A stretch of 64,000 bases of DNA from Terrimonas ferruginea DSM 30193 (GCF_000425585.1 NZ_AUDS01000009.1:151708-215707); one strand, 5' to 3'; shown: positions 41,622-50,667, counted from the first letter of the stretch. Numbers and translations: made by a program. The notes: generated from the letters alone by a model not told the origin.

Positions 41622-42479
41622 ATGCGGCAGTTAAAAATTGCAACTCAGATTACCAACAGGGACTCCCAGGCGGTAGAAAAGTACCTCCAGGAGATCTCTA
41701 AAATTTCGATGATCACCCCGGAAGAAGAGACCACGCTGGCTCAGCGTATCAAGATGGGTGATCAGCGGGCTCTGGACAAACTGGTTCAGGCCAACCTTCG
41801 TTTCGTGGTGTCTGTGGCTAAACAGTATCAACATCAGGGCTTGTCGCTCAGTGACCTTATCAATGAGGGCAACCTGGGTCTGATCAAAGCTGCTCAGCGT
41901 TTCGATGAAACCAAAGGTTTCAAATTCATTTCTTATGCGGTATGGTGGATTCGTCAATCCATCCTCCAGGCTTTGGCTGAACAAGGCCGTCTGGTGCGCC
42001 TGCCACAAAACAAAATCGGCACTTATAATAAAGCCAACAAAGCCTATATGGCATTCGAGCAGGAGCATGAGCGCGAACCTTCAACTGAAGAACTGGCCGA
42101 GCTGCTGGAAATGAGCGAGACGGAAATCAACAACATTTTCCAAAGCAATACCCGTCACACATCCCTCGATGCTCCGGTACACGAAGCGGAGGACGTAGCC
42201 ATGGGTGACCTGCTGGAAGGTGGCGATGATACCGATGATGACGTAATGAAAGATTCGCTGCGCAACGAGATCCGCCGGGTACTGAAGTCACTTTCTCCCC
42301 GTGAAGCGGAAATTGTAAACGCTTATTTCGGTCTGGATGGCGAACAGGGAGTTACCATCGAACAGATCGGACAGAAATACGATCTTACCAAAGAACGTAT
42401 CCGCCAGATCAAAGAACGGGCGATCAAACGCCTGCAAAAGGCCCGGTACAGCAGTGCACTGAAAGCTTACCTCGGCTAA
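41622..42479 (+). CDS. rpoD: Primary RNA polymerase sigma factor RpoD/SigA
   Basis: A 285-residue sigma-70 without the long N-terminal 1.1 region, typical of Bacteroidota. Region 1.2 (about 10-33, SQAVEKYLQEISKI), region 2 with NEGNLGLIKAAQRFDETKGFKF in two parts and YAVWWIRQSILQAL (about 80-125), region 3 with DAPVHEAED, and region 4 with SPREAEIVNAYFGLDG and LTKERIRQIKERAIKRLQ (about 225-275) are seen. It should recognise the TAnnTTTG promoters found through the window. It is followed by a strong terminator. Confidence 0.97.
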   Translation: MRQLKIATQITNRDSQAVEKYLQEISKISMITPEEETTLAQRIKMGDQRALDKLVQANLRFVVSVAKQYQHQGLSLSDLINEGNLGLIKAAQRFDETKGFKFISYAVWWIRQSILQALAEQGRLVRLPQNKIGTYNKANKAYMAFEQEHEREPSTEELAELLEMSETEINNIFQSNTRHTSLDAPVHEAEDVAMGDLLEGGDDTDDDVMKDSLRNEIRRVLKSLSPREAEIVNAYFGLDGEQGVTIEQIGQKYDLTKERIRQIKERAIKRLQKARYSSALKAYLG

Positions 42480-42523
42480 AAATATGGTTTCCACCGGGTT
42501 AATTCCCGTTGGGTTTATAGAGA

Positions 42524-42559
42524 AACAGCGCTGGTCATTGATCAGCGCTGTTGTTTTTT
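42524..42559 (+). terminator. Terminator after rpoD
   Basis: A perfect 10-bp stem AACAGCGCTG (42524-42533) and CAGCGCTGTT (42543-42552) with a 9-base loop, followed by GTTTTTT. Confidence 0.92.
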
Positions 42560-42564
42560 GGGCA

Positions 42565-42960
42565 ATGAGTGAATGAGTGAATGGGTGAATGGGTGAATGG
42601 GTGAATGGTGAATGGGTGAATGGTGAATAGTGAATGGTGAATGGTGAATAGTGAATAGTGAATAGTGAATAATGAATTAGGATATATGGCTGTACCTATT
42701 ACTATTACCTATAAACGGCTGTTTTCATCACGCCACCGTTGGTCTCCAGACCAACGGACCCGCTCATCCTTAAGTTATGTACGAAGTTGACCTTAACCTG
42801 TCAAAGAAGCATGACGCTTGCTTGTCGGTCGGGAGACCAACAAGGGTACTAATTGCTTTTTTGGGACAACAGGTCAATAAGTGAATGGTGAATGGTGAAT
42901 AGTGAATAGGTGAAACGAGCCTGGTCGGCTGTTTACTTACAACTTATAACTTATAACGGC
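42565..42960. repeat. Mosaic heptamer-repeat locus J
   Basis: The largest gene-free stretch (42480-43141). After the rpoD terminator come about 14 GTGAATN units of 7 or 8 bp (42565-42675), then ACGGCTGTTT (about 42715). A 22-base palindrome at 42736-42757 has arms CCGTTGGTCT around CC, and a degenerate partner lies near 42818-42842. More GTGAATN units (42879-42915), GGTCGGCTGTTT and an inverted NTAAGTA-like stretch (to 42955) end in another ACGGCTGTTT. No convincing gene. Confidence 0.85.
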
Positions 42961-42989
42961 TGTTTTTACCTGAATATAAATTTTTTCTA

Positions 42990-43012
42990 AATAGTAAACT
43001 TAGTTGTCTATT
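42990..43012. promoter_or_regulatory. Candidate operator for efflux operon 2
   Basis: A 23-bp interrupted palindrome with half-sites AATAGNNAACT and AGTTNNCTATT around a central T at 43001. It covers the -33 position of the promoter whose -7 box is at 43020-43027. The geometry fits TetR- or MarR-type repressors, which often control RND operons; no such regulator gene is adjacent. Confidence 0.55.
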
Positions 43013-43019
43013 CTCTCCC

Positions 43020-43027
43020 TATATTTG
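43020..43027 (+). promoter_or_regulatory. -7 box for efflux operon 2
   Basis: TATATTTG, an exact TAnnTTTG match, 114 bases before the tolC-like ATG and 7 bases after the palindromic operator. Confidence 0.6.
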
Positions 43028-43141
43028 CATCTTGTTTTTACTGCCTTGTAAAACAAAGCGATGGCAACGCTGTTATTCAGCTTTATCATCCGGACAGATT
43101 TCTTGCCTTTACGCTCATCAAGTTTATACGAAAGACGACTC

Positions 43142-44455
43142 ATGAACCGACTAGTTTTGTTATTCCTCTTACTGGCAGGCGGAGCAGCCTACGGACAACA
43201 GCCAACCGGCGACAGTCTGTTACAGGACGCCTCACTGCCCAATGTGATCCGCTATGCGATCAAAAACCAGCCCCGCGTGCAACAGGCACTCGTTGATGAA
43301 AAGATCACCGATCTGCAAATCAAATCACGGCTCGCCGACTGGTATCCACAGGTAAATTTTAATTACATCTATCAGCACAATTTCCAGGTGCAGACAAATA
43401 TCATTGGTGGCAACCCGGTGCGTCTCGGTGTGGCTAACACCTCGGCATTCCAGTTTGGTGCCACGCAAACGATCTTCAACCGGGATGTGTTGCTCGCCAA
43501 CCGCACACGCAATGAAGTGCGCCTGCAGGCCCGCCAGCAGTCGGAAAACACACGCATCGACATTGCATCAGATGTATCCAAGGCTTTCTACGATGTGCTC
43601 GCCACCCAGCAGCAGATCAGGGTTTCGGATGAAAATATCGTGCGCCTGGAACGCAGCCTTCGCGATGCACGCGCACAATACGATGCCGGTGTGGTGGATA
43701 AAACCGACTACAAAAGAGCTACCATCGCGCTCAACAATGCACGCGCACTGCGCAAGTCCAACGAAGAAGCACTGAAAGCAAAAACCGAATACCTCAAAGC
43801 GCTGATGAACTATCCCGAGACCGGCGAACTGAAGATCGTCTACGACAGTGCCACACTCGAACACGAGATTCCTGTGGATACTATGCAGGGTGTTGATTAT
43901 TCACGCCGCATCGAATACCAGTTGCTCGAAACACAACGCCGCCTGCAGGAGGCCAATGTGCAATACAACCGCTGGAGCTACCTGCCCTCGCTCAGTGCCA
44001 ATGGCGCTTACAACCTGAACTACCTCAATGATCAGTTCAGCAAATTGTACAACAATTCTTTCCCGGCTTCTTATGCGGGATTGACACTGGCCTTCCCGAT
44101 TTTCCAGGGAGGTAAACGGAAGTACAACCTGGAACAGTCGAAATGGCAACTCAAACGCACCGATCTCGAGATCACCAATCTGAAGAATTCGGTAAATGCA
44201 GAGTATGCCAGTGCACTGGCCGCTTATAAATCAGCATTGGTAAACTACCTCGCCGTCCGCGACAACGTGGAGCTGGCGCAGGAAGTATACGATGTGATCA
44301 ACCTTCAGTATCGCTCCGGTATCAAAACCTACCTGGAAGTAATCACTTCAGAAACCGATCTGCGCACGGCACAGATCAATTATTTCAACGCGCTTTACCA
44401 GGTGCTGAGCAGCAAGATCGATGTGCAACGCACCAAAGGCGACCTGAAATACTAA
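43142..44455 (+). CDS. TolC family outer-membrane efflux protein (RND system 2)
   Basis: A 437-residue outer-membrane factor. I choose the ATG at 43142 because MNRLVLLFLLLAGGAAYGQQ is a signal peptide; a frame starting 27 codons upstream lacks one. Two OEP repeats are seen, with helix pairs around 150-215 (ASDVSKAFYDVLATQQQIRVS) and 365-425 (NSVNAEYASALAAYKSALVN). It is the first gene of an operon tolC-adaptor-pump, the reverse of the system 1 order. It is likely controlled through the palindrome at 42990-43012. Confidence 0.93.
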   Translation: MNRLVLLFLLLAGGAAYGQQPTGDSLLQDASLPNVIRYAIKNQPRVQQALVDEKITDLQIKSRLADWYPQVNFNYIYQHNFQVQTNIIGGNPVRLGVANTSAFQFGATQTIFNRDVLLANRTRNEVRLQARQQSENTRIDIASDVSKAFYDVLATQQQIRVSDENIVRLERSLRDARAQYDAGVVDKTDYKRATIALNNARALRKSNEEALKAKTEYLKALMNYPETGELKIVYDSATLEHEIPVDTMQGVDYSRRIEYQLLETQRRLQEANVQYNRWSYLPSLSANGAYNLNYLNDQFSKLYNNSFPASYAGLTLAFPIFQGGKRKYNLEQSKWQLKRTDLEITNLKNSVNAEYASALAAYKSALVNYLAVRDNVELAQEVYDVINLQYRSGIKTYLEVITSETDLRTAQINYFNALYQVLSSKIDVQRTKGDLKY

Positions 44456-44491
44456 ACCATCATCATATCATTTATCCGGAATAAACACATT

Positions 44492-45634
44492 ATGAACACT
44501 AGATTTTATTCTTTACTGGGTCTTCTTTTCGTTTTGGCTTCCTGCGGCAACAAACAGCAGCAACAGCAGGGGCCGCCACCCGCGGTGCCCGTTACCGTTG
44601 AAGAAGTGACCACCACAGATGCCCGGTATTTCGACGAATATCCCGCTACCGTAGTGGCACTCAACCAAACAGAACTGCGTCCGCAGGTGACCGGTTATAT
44701 CACCGGCATTTATTTCAAAGACGGACAAAAAGTAGTGAAAGGCCAAAAGCTTTACTCTATTGATCAGCAGCTCTACTCAGCCAACTACCAACAGGCATTG
44801 GCAAATGTGGCGGTACAGGAAACCAACCTGCTGAAAGCGCAGAAGGACGCCGACCGTTATCATGAGCTCGATAAAAAAGATGCGATCGCCAAACAGCAGG
44901 TTGACTATGCCGATGCCGCACTGGCCGCCGCCCGGAAACAACTCGACGCTTCCAAAGCCGCTGCCAATGCCGTTCGTGCTAATGTGAGTTTTGCTACTAT
45001 CTATGCTCCTTTCACCGGTACCATCGGCATCTCACAGGTGCGTACAGGTACTTCGGTAGTCGCCGGCCAGACGATCCTGAACACGGTTTCCGCAGATAAT
45101 CCCATTGCCGTTGACTTTGCGGTTGATCAGAAAGAAATCTTCCGTTTTGCGCAGTTGCAGGAGAAAGGGCAGGCGGCCAACGATTCAACATTTACTGTTG
45201 CATTCGGCACCGACGTTTATCCCTTCCCCGGCAAAATCACTGCTATCGACCGCGCAGTGGATCCGCAGACCGGAACCATCCGCACGCGCCTCAGTTTTCC
45301 CAATGACAAAAACATGCTGAAGGCCGGTATGACGGCCACCGTGCGCGTGATTGCCAGTGCCAAAGAGGCGACAGTACAAATTCCCTTCAAAGCAGTTACC
45401 GAGCAACTGGGCGACTTCTTCGTTTATGTAGTAGGCGACAGCAGCAAGGTGACGCAGCGTAAAGTGGTGATGGGCCGCCAACTGGGCGACCGTGTGATGA
45501 TCCGCGAAGGCCTGAAGCCCGGAGAAAAAATTGTGGTACAGGGTGTGCAGAACCTCCGTGAAGGTGCCGTGATCACCACCGCTGCTCCTCAGCAGCCCGG
45601 TGCTCCCGGTGGTGCAGCTGCCCCGAAGAAATAA
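44492..45634 (+). CDS. RND efflux periplasmic adaptor (MFP family, system 2)
   Basis: A 380-residue lipoprotein adaptor with lipobox LASC (C18, MNTRFYSLLGLLFVLASC) followed by a glutamine-rich linker. EYPATVVALNQTELRPQVTGYITGI opens the lipoyl half, a helical hairpin spans about 95-155 (ALANVAVQETNLLKAQKDADR), and TIYAPFTGTIGISQVRTG closes it; barrel and membrane-proximal domains follow. The tail is proline/glycine-rich (PQQPGAPGGAAAPKK). It lies 36 bases after the tolC-like gene and 93 before the pump start. Confidence 0.94.
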   Translation: MNTRFYSLLGLLFVLASCGNKQQQQQGPPPAVPVTVEEVTTTDARYFDEYPATVVALNQTELRPQVTGYITGIYFKDGQKVVKGQKLYSIDQQLYSANYQQALANVAVQETNLLKAQKDADRYHELDKKDAIAKQQVDYADAALAAARKQLDASKAAANAVRANVSFATIYAPFTGTIGISQVRTGTSVVAGQTILNTVSADNPIAVDFAVDQKEIFRFAQLQEKGQAANDSTFTVAFGTDVYPFPGKITAIDRAVDPQTGTIRTRLSFPNDKNMLKAGMTATVRVIASAKEATVQIPFKAVTEQLGDFFVYVVGDSSKVTQRKVVMGRQLGDRVMIREGLKPGEKIVVQGVQNLREGAVITTAAPQQPGAPGGAAAPKK

Positions 45635-45727
45635 TTGTCCGCCGGAGGCTGACAAAAGACGATATTAAATACCTAACCGGGTGTCCCGAAGGTGCATACC
45701 TTTTTTACATCCTTTTCCGACAGAAAG

Positions 45728-48700
45728 ATGATAGCAGACGTTTTTATAAAAAGACCGGTTACCGCCATCGTGATATCTATCGTACTCGTACTGGTAGGTA
45801 TCATTTCCCTGATGAATCTCCCGATTGCCCAATACCCCGAGATTTCACCGCCCACGGTGTCCATCTCCGGTAACTTTACGGGAGCCGATGCACAAACCGT
45901 AGAACAAACCACCACCACCGCCATCGAAACACAGGTGAACGGTACACCGGGCATGACCTACATGACCAGTAACAGTACCAGCAGCGGCCAGGCCAGCATC
46001 ACCGTGAACTTCGAGGTGGGTACGGATATCAATATTGCCACACTCGACGTACAGAACCGCGTGAGTGTAGCAGAACCTTCGTTACCCGATGCCGTAAAAC
46101 GACTGGGACTTACCGTACGTAAACGGAACCCCAGTATCATGATGGCGCTTGCATTCTATTCTCCGAATGGTACACGCGACGCAACGTTTATCGGTAACTA
46201 TGTAAACCTCTATGTGAAGGATGCCTTGCTGCGTGTAAAGGGTGTGGGTGATATCTTCTCCCGTGCCGACGACTTCAGTATGCGTATCTGGCTCAATCCT
46301 GAAAAACTTGCGGCCTTAGGCATGACGCCTGCCGAAGTAAATGCGGCCTTGCAGGAGCAAAACCTGCAGAGTGCAGCCGGTACCATTGGTGGCAACCCTC
46401 AGCCCAACCAGCAGACATTTGAATACAGCGTACTGACCAATAGCCGGATCAGTACAAAAGAACAATTCGAGAGTATCATCGTCCGCTCACGTCCGCAGGA
46501 CGGAAGTGTGGTGTACCTGCGCGATGTGGCACGGGTTGAACTCGGTAAATTCGATTACAACGCCAACGCACTCGTAAATGGTAAACCTGCAGCCTTCGTG
46601 CTGATCTACCAGGCGCCCGGTGCCAACGCACTCGATACCTACGAAGGCATCAACAAGACTTTGGCTGAGCTTCGCAAAACATTCCCCAAAGACGTAGACT
46701 ACCTTGTGCCGCTGGAAACAGCTACCGTGGTAGACGTATCCATCGACGAAGTGGTACACACCCTGGTGGAAGCGCTGGTGCTGGTGGTATTGGTGGTGTT
46801 CCTCTTCCTGCAAAGCTGGAGAGCCACATTGATCCCGATCCTTGCGATTCCGGTGTCACTGATCGGTACGTTTATTTTCTTCGGACCCTTGGGCTTTACC
46901 ATCAACACGCTTACATTATTTGCATTCGTACTGGCTATCGGTATTGTGGTGGATGATGCCATCGTAGTGGTGGAAGCGGTACAGCATAATATCGACCACG
47001 AAAAGATGTCGCCGAAAGAAGCCACGCGCAAGGCGATGAAAGAAATCTCCGGACCCGTAATCGCCATTGCCCTGATCCTTGCGGCGGTATTCGTACCGGT
47101 TGGATTTATTCCCGGCATTGTGGGGCGGCTCTACCAGCAGTTTGCGATCACCATTGCGGTATCCGTACTGATCTCCGCATTTGTGGCACTGTCGCTGACG
47201 CCAGCCCTTTGTACATTGATGCTGAAACCTTCCAAACCGGAAGGAGCCAAGCTCAACCTGCTGGAGAAATTCTTTGCCTGGTTCAACCGCGTATTCGGCC
47301 GGCTGACCAATAGTTATACCCGTGGAGTAGGTGGGTGGATCCGCCGCACGCCGCTGGTGCTGGTGATGATGGTGGCGCTCTTCGTGGGGCTGTTCTTCCT
47401 TTTCAAGAATAAACCGGGCGGATTCATTCCTACCGAAGACGAAGGCCGTCTTTATGTGACGTATGAAATGCCGGAAGCCACTTCAACCACGCGGAGTATT
47501 ACTATGATAAAAGATATCATGAGACGTGTGAAAGAAATCCCTGAAGTAGATGTGGTGGGAGGTCTTGCCGGTTTGAATATTATCAACTTTTCCAACAAGT
47601 CCAATGTAGGTACAATGTTCGTGAAGCTGCATCCCTGGTCGCAACGGAAAGGCAGCGAACACCACGTGCAGGCGGTGATCAATAAGATACGTGCTGCAAC
47701 GGCCGATATCAAGGAAGCACGGGTAATGCCCATTGCGCCGCCGGCCATCCCTGGCCTCGGTGCCACTGCCGGTTTTACTTTTGAGTTGCAACAGATAGGC
47801 AGCACGGATAATGTTCAGCAGTTTGAGCAGGTGGCCAAAGACTTCCTCGCCAAACTCAACCAGCGTCCGGAAGCATTTGGTTATACCTTCTTCAATGCCC
47901 GTACCCCGAGCTACCAGGTCGATGTGGACAAGGAGCAGGCGAAGAAAATGGGCGTGCTGGTTTCCGATGTGTATTCAACCTTGTCCAATTATCTCGGTAG
48001 TAGTTATGTAAATGACTTCAACCTGTACGGAAGAAACTTCCGTGTGATGTCGCAGGCCGACAGTGCCTATCGCGGAAGCCTCGATAAGATCCAGAAATTC
48101 TATGTGCGCAACAACCAGGGCAATATGATCCCGCTGGGATCGCTGATCACGGAGAAGATCGTGGAGGCGCCTTCGGTTATTTCGCATTACAACGTATATC
48201 GCGCTATCGAAATCAACGGTCAGCCGAAGCCCGGATTCAGTAGCGGACAGGCCATTGAAGCGCTGAAAGAGGTGGCTAAAACATTGCCCGCGGGTTATGG
48301 ATATGAGTTTTCAGGTATGAGCCGTGAGGAAATCGCCGCGGGTAACCAGCAGGCGGTGATCTTTGCCATCTCTATCGTATTCGTGTTCCTGTTCCTTGCA
48401 GCGCTCTATGAAAGCTGGTCGGTACCGTTCTCCGTATTGTTTGCCGTACCGATCGGCGCCTTCGGTTCGATCCTGACACTCACATTGCTGCCAAGCCTGA
48501 GCAACAACATCTACGCGCAGATCGGTCTGATTACACTGATCGGTCTCGCTGCCAAAAACGCGATCCTGATCGTGGAGTTTGCGAAGGAAAGGGTAGACCG
48601 CGGTATCGATATTATTCATGCCACGCTGCAGGCCGTGCGGTTGCGCCTGCGTCCGATCGTGATGACCTCACTGGCGTTTATCCTCGGTGTAGTGCCGCTG

Positions 48701-48913
48701 ATGATCGCAAGCGGTGCGGCCGCTGAAAGCCGTAAGACCATCGGCTGGACCGTATTCGGCGGTATGCTGGCAGCTACCACACTCGCGATCTTCGTGGTGC
48801 CTGTATTGTTTGCGCTTATCACCAAACTGGCTTATGGCAAAAAGCTGAAGCAGTTGCAGGAAGAGCAGCGTAAACAGGCCGAAGTGGACAGGAAGATAGC
48901 AGGGGAGTTATAA
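45728..48913 (+). CDS. RND efflux transporter permease, HAE1/AcrB type (system 2)
   Basis: A 1061-residue AcrB-type proton-driven pump. I use the ATG at 45728 (MIADVFIKRPVTAIVISIVL), as RND pumps begin with this segment; an in-frame ATG 12 codons earlier is less likely. The helix-4 relay reads LAIGIVVDDAIVVVEAV. Closer in sequence to classical AcrB/MexB than the system 1 pump (for example IAQYPEISPPTVSISGNFTGADAQTVEQT in two parts). The C-terminus is charged (LKQLQEEQRKQAEVDRKIAGEL), and the TAA stop lies in the first unit of an NTAAGTA-like array. Confidence 0.95.
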   Translation: MIADVFIKRPVTAIVISIVLVLVGIISLMNLPIAQYPEISPPTVSISGNFTGADAQTVEQTTTTAIETQVNGTPGMTYMTSNSTSSGQASITVNFEVGTDINIATLDVQNRVSVAEPSLPDAVKRLGLTVRKRNPSIMMALAFYSPNGTRDATFIGNYVNLYVKDALLRVKGVGDIFSRADDFSMRIWLNPEKLAALGMTPAEVNAALQEQNLQSAAGTIGGNPQPNQQTFEYSVLTNSRISTKEQFESIIVRSRPQDGSVVYLRDVARVELGKFDYNANALVNGKPAAFVLIYQAPGANALDTYEGINKTLAELRKTFPKDVDYLVPLETATVVDVSIDEVVHTLVEALVLVVLVVFLFLQSWRATLIPILAIPVSLIGTFIFFGPLGFTINTLTLFAFVLAIGIVVDDAIVVVEAVQHNIDHEKMSPKEATRKAMKEISGPVIAIALILAAVFVPVGFIPGIVGRLYQQFAITIAVSVLISAFVALSLTPALCTLMLKPSKPEGAKLNLLEKFFAWFNRVFGRLTNSYTRGVGGWIRRTPLVLVMMVALFVGLFFLFKNKPGGFIPTEDEGRLYVTYEMPEATSTTRSITMIKDIMRRVKEIPEVDVVGGLAGLNIINFSNKSNVGTMFVKLHPWSQRKGSEHHVQAVINKIRAATADIKEARVMPIAPPAIPGLGATAGFTFELQQIGSTDNVQQFEQVAKDFLAKLNQRPEAFGYTFFNARTPSYQVDVDKEQAKKMGVLVSDVYSTLSNYLGSSYVNDFNLYGRNFRVMSQADSAYRGSLDKIQKFYVRNNQGNMIPLGSLITEKIVEAPSVISHYNVYRAIEINGQPKPGFSSGQAIEALKEVAKTLPAGYGYEFSGMSREEIAAGNQQAVIFAISIVFVFLFLAALYESWSVPFSVLFAVPIGAFGSILTLTLLPSLSNNIYAQIGLITLIGLAAKNAILIVEFAKERVDRGIDIIHATLQAVRLRLRPIVMTSLAFILGVVPLMIASGAAAESRKTIGWTVFGGMLAATTLAIFVVPVLFALITKLAYGKKLKQLQEEQRKQAEVDRKIAGEL

Positions 48914-49075
48914 GTTTTAAGTTATAAGTTAACAGCCATGGCTCGTGCATACACGAGCCATGGCTGTTTTTTCACGAAATGGTTGATCTGTCGCTGACGG
49001 CAGTGCTCTTTGGCCTTGCGCCGGCTATTTAACTTAATACTTATACTTACTACTTACTACTTATAACTTAAAACG
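48908..49075. repeat. Mosaic heptamer-repeat locus K
   Basis: NTAAGTT/NTAAGTA-like units in sense (48908-48930) run from the pump stop into a long perfect terminator hairpin. After a non-repeat segment an inverted NTAAGTA array follows (about 49028-49070), ending in ACGGCTGTTT. The two arrays share 16 bases in inverted orientation (GTTTTAAGTTATAAGT). Confidence 0.8.
48931..48972 (+). terminator. Terminator after efflux operon 2
   Basis: A perfect 17-bp stem AACAGCCATGGCTCGTG (48931-48947) and its complement (48952-48968) around CATA, followed by T to 48972. The stem ends are the AACAGCC/GGCTGTT motif that recurs at many repeat loci. Confidence 0.93.
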
Positions 49076-49159
49076 GCTGTTTAACCTCGCTAAAACTTTC
49101 TCACCTGCAATCTGTTATTTATAAAACACTTATTTTTGCCGATTAAATTATTGGACGAA

Positions 49160-50110
49160 ATGGAATCTACCACCGTAAGTGAAAAAGTGAACGTATTGAT
49201 CATCGGCAGCGGACCAGCCGGTTATACTGCTGCTATTTATGCTTCCCGTGCCAACCTGAAGCCCGTTTTGTACCAGGGTATCCAGCCCGGTGGCCAGTTG
49301 ACGATCACCACCGAAGTGGAGAACTATCCCGGTTATGCCGAAGGAGTGCAGGGGCCGCAGATGATGGTAGACTTCGAAAAACAGGCTGCCCGCATGGGGG
49401 CGGATATCCGCTTCGGCCTGGCAACAAAAGTTGATTTTTCCGCACAACCCTATAAAGTACAGATCGATGAGGAAAAATGGATCGAAGCCGATTCGGTCAT
49501 CATCGCCACCGGTGCTTCAGCCAAATGGCTGGGACTGCCAAGCGAGGAACGCCTGAATGGTTTTGGTGTAAGTGCCTGCGCTGTGTGCGACGGATTTTTC
49601 TTCCGGGGAAAAGAGGTAGCCATTGTGGGAGCAGGAGACACTGCCGCGGAAGAAGCATTGTATTTATCCAAACTCTGCACAACGGTGCACATGTTTATCC
49701 GCCGCAGCGAAATGCGCGCCAGCAAGGTGATGCAGGACCGTGTGGTCGAAACGCCCAATATCAAAGTATATTGGAACACCGAGACCGAAGAAATCCTGGG
49801 CGATAAAACGGTAACCGGTGTAAGGATACGCAATAACCTCACACAGGAAATACAGGAAGTGCCGGTAAACGGGTTCTTCGTGGCCATCGGTCACCAGCCC
49901 AACTCCGATATCTTCAAAGGATGGCTGGATATGGACGAGGCCGGTTACCTGAAAACCGTACCCGGTTCCACACGCACCAATGTCGAAGGCGTGTTTGCGG
50001 CCGGCGATGTGCAGGATAAAATCTATCGTCAGGCCGTTACGGCTGCAGGCAGCGGATGTATGGCCGCGCTGGATGCCGAGCGTTACCTGAGTGCCAAAGG
50101 ACTTCATTAA
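49160..50110 (+). CDS. trxB: Thioredoxin-disulfide reductase
   Basis: A 316-residue low-molecular-weight FAD/NADPH enzyme that reduces thioredoxin. FAD motif IIGSGPAGYTAA (14-25), redox-active CAVC at 140-143 and NADPH motif VGAGDTAAEEA near 156 are intact; GVFAAGDVQDKIYRQAVTAAGSG closes the FAD domain. I start at 49160 (MESTTVSEKVNV). A TTG start at 49136 is ruled out by a -7 box TATTTTTG at 49131-49138, which would place the transcript start downstream of it. folB follows after 18 bases. Confidence 0.96.
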   Translation: MESTTVSEKVNVLIIGSGPAGYTAAIYASRANLKPVLYQGIQPGGQLTITTEVENYPGYAEGVQGPQMMVDFEKQAARMGADIRFGLATKVDFSAQPYKVQIDEEKWIEADSVIIATGASAKWLGLPSEERLNGFGVSACAVCDGFFFRGKEVAIVGAGDTAAEEALYLSKLCTTVHMFIRRSEMRASKVMQDRVVETPNIKVYWNTETEEILGDKTVTGVRIRNNLTQEIQEVPVNGFFVAIGHQPNSDIFKGWLDMDEAGYLKTVPGSTRTNVEGVFAAGDVQDKIYRQAVTAAGSGCMAALDAERYLSAKGLH

Positions 50111-50128
50111 TCGAGATAAATCTGTTAC

Positions 50129-50488
50129 ATGAACATGTTGACCATTTCCCTGAACAATGTCCGCTTCCGCGCTTATCACGGATTGTACCCGGAAGAGAGA
50201 CAGAAGGGAAATGATTTTGTCGTCAACCTGAAAGTGAAGTATACACCTTCCGCCGGTGTCATTCAATCACTTGATGAAACGATCGACTATGCCGAGCTGT
50301 TTGCCGTGATCAACGAAACCATGCAACAACCCGTCGATCTGCTGGAAACCCTTGTACAGACGATCGCCGTTGCGGTCCATCGCCGCTTTCCCGTGATCCG
50401 CGAGGCAGAAGTATCCGTGGAAAAACTCAATCCCCCAATTGATCAGTTTGAAGGTAGTGCGATGGTGAGCTATCGTGCGGTGTTTTAA
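50129..50488 (+). CDS. folB: Dihydroneopterin aldolase
   Basis: A 119-residue FolB-type aldolase/epimerase of folate synthesis. It starts MNMLTISLNNVRFRAYHGLYPEERQKGNDF, given here in two recognisable halves: the strand RFRAYHG and the catalytic glutamate of YPEER. ETIDYAELFAVIN and VEKLNPPI, with the late-family active-site lysine, are conserved. It probably shares a transcript with trxB. Folate genes folC and the 5-formyl-THF cyclo-ligase lie elsewhere in the window. Confidence 0.94.
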   Translation: MNMLTISLNNVRFRAYHGLYPEERQKGNDFVVNLKVKYTPSAGVIQSLDETIDYAELFAVINETMQQPVDLLETLVQTIAVAVHRRFPVIREAEVSVEKLNPPIDQFEGSAMVSYRAVF

Positions 50489-50504
50489 GTTGCAGATCGT
50501 GAGA

Positions 50505-50652
50505 CAATAAGTCAATAAGTGAATAAGGCAATCATTTTAAAGACGATTCACTTAATCACTGATTTGCTCCTTCGAGAGGCCGAAGGATAGGCCTCAGGGA
50601 GCACATACCTTTTATTCACCATTCACGATTGACCATTCACTATTCACAATTG
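50505..50652. repeat. Mosaic heptamer-repeat locus L
   Basis: Between folB and the DUF3822 gene: GTCAATA/GTGAATA units (50508-50529), an inverted part (to 50545), a hairpin TGCTCC..GGAGCA containing GGCCGAAGGATAGGCC (about 50565-50603), and a minus-sense GTGAATN array (50610-50652) that runs up to the -7 box of the next gene. Confidence 0.75.
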
Positions 50653-50662
50653 CCTATTTTTG
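50629..50662 (+). promoter_or_regulatory. Promoter for the DUF3822-rsmD operon, -33 inside a repeat
   Basis: TATTTTTG at 50655-50662 is an exact -7 box, 5 bases before the ATG at 50668. The best upstream TTG (50629-50631) belongs to a CGATTGAC unit of the repeat array, 23 bases away. The transcript would be nearly leaderless. Confidence 0.5.
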
Positions 50663-50667
50663 CAGCA

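Noticed and set aside
41440-41634. 64-codon plus-strand frame upstream of rpoD
   Set aside because: It crosses the probable rpoD promoter and start, has no family resemblance and no own promoter.
42565-42675. Regular tandem repeats that might be a CRISPR array
   Set aside because: The unit is 7-8 bp with no unique spacers and no cas genes nearby.
43061-43141. Upstream 27-codon extension of the second TolC protein
   Set aside because: It would place a signal peptide inside the protein; the ATG at 43142 starts a normal signal sequence.
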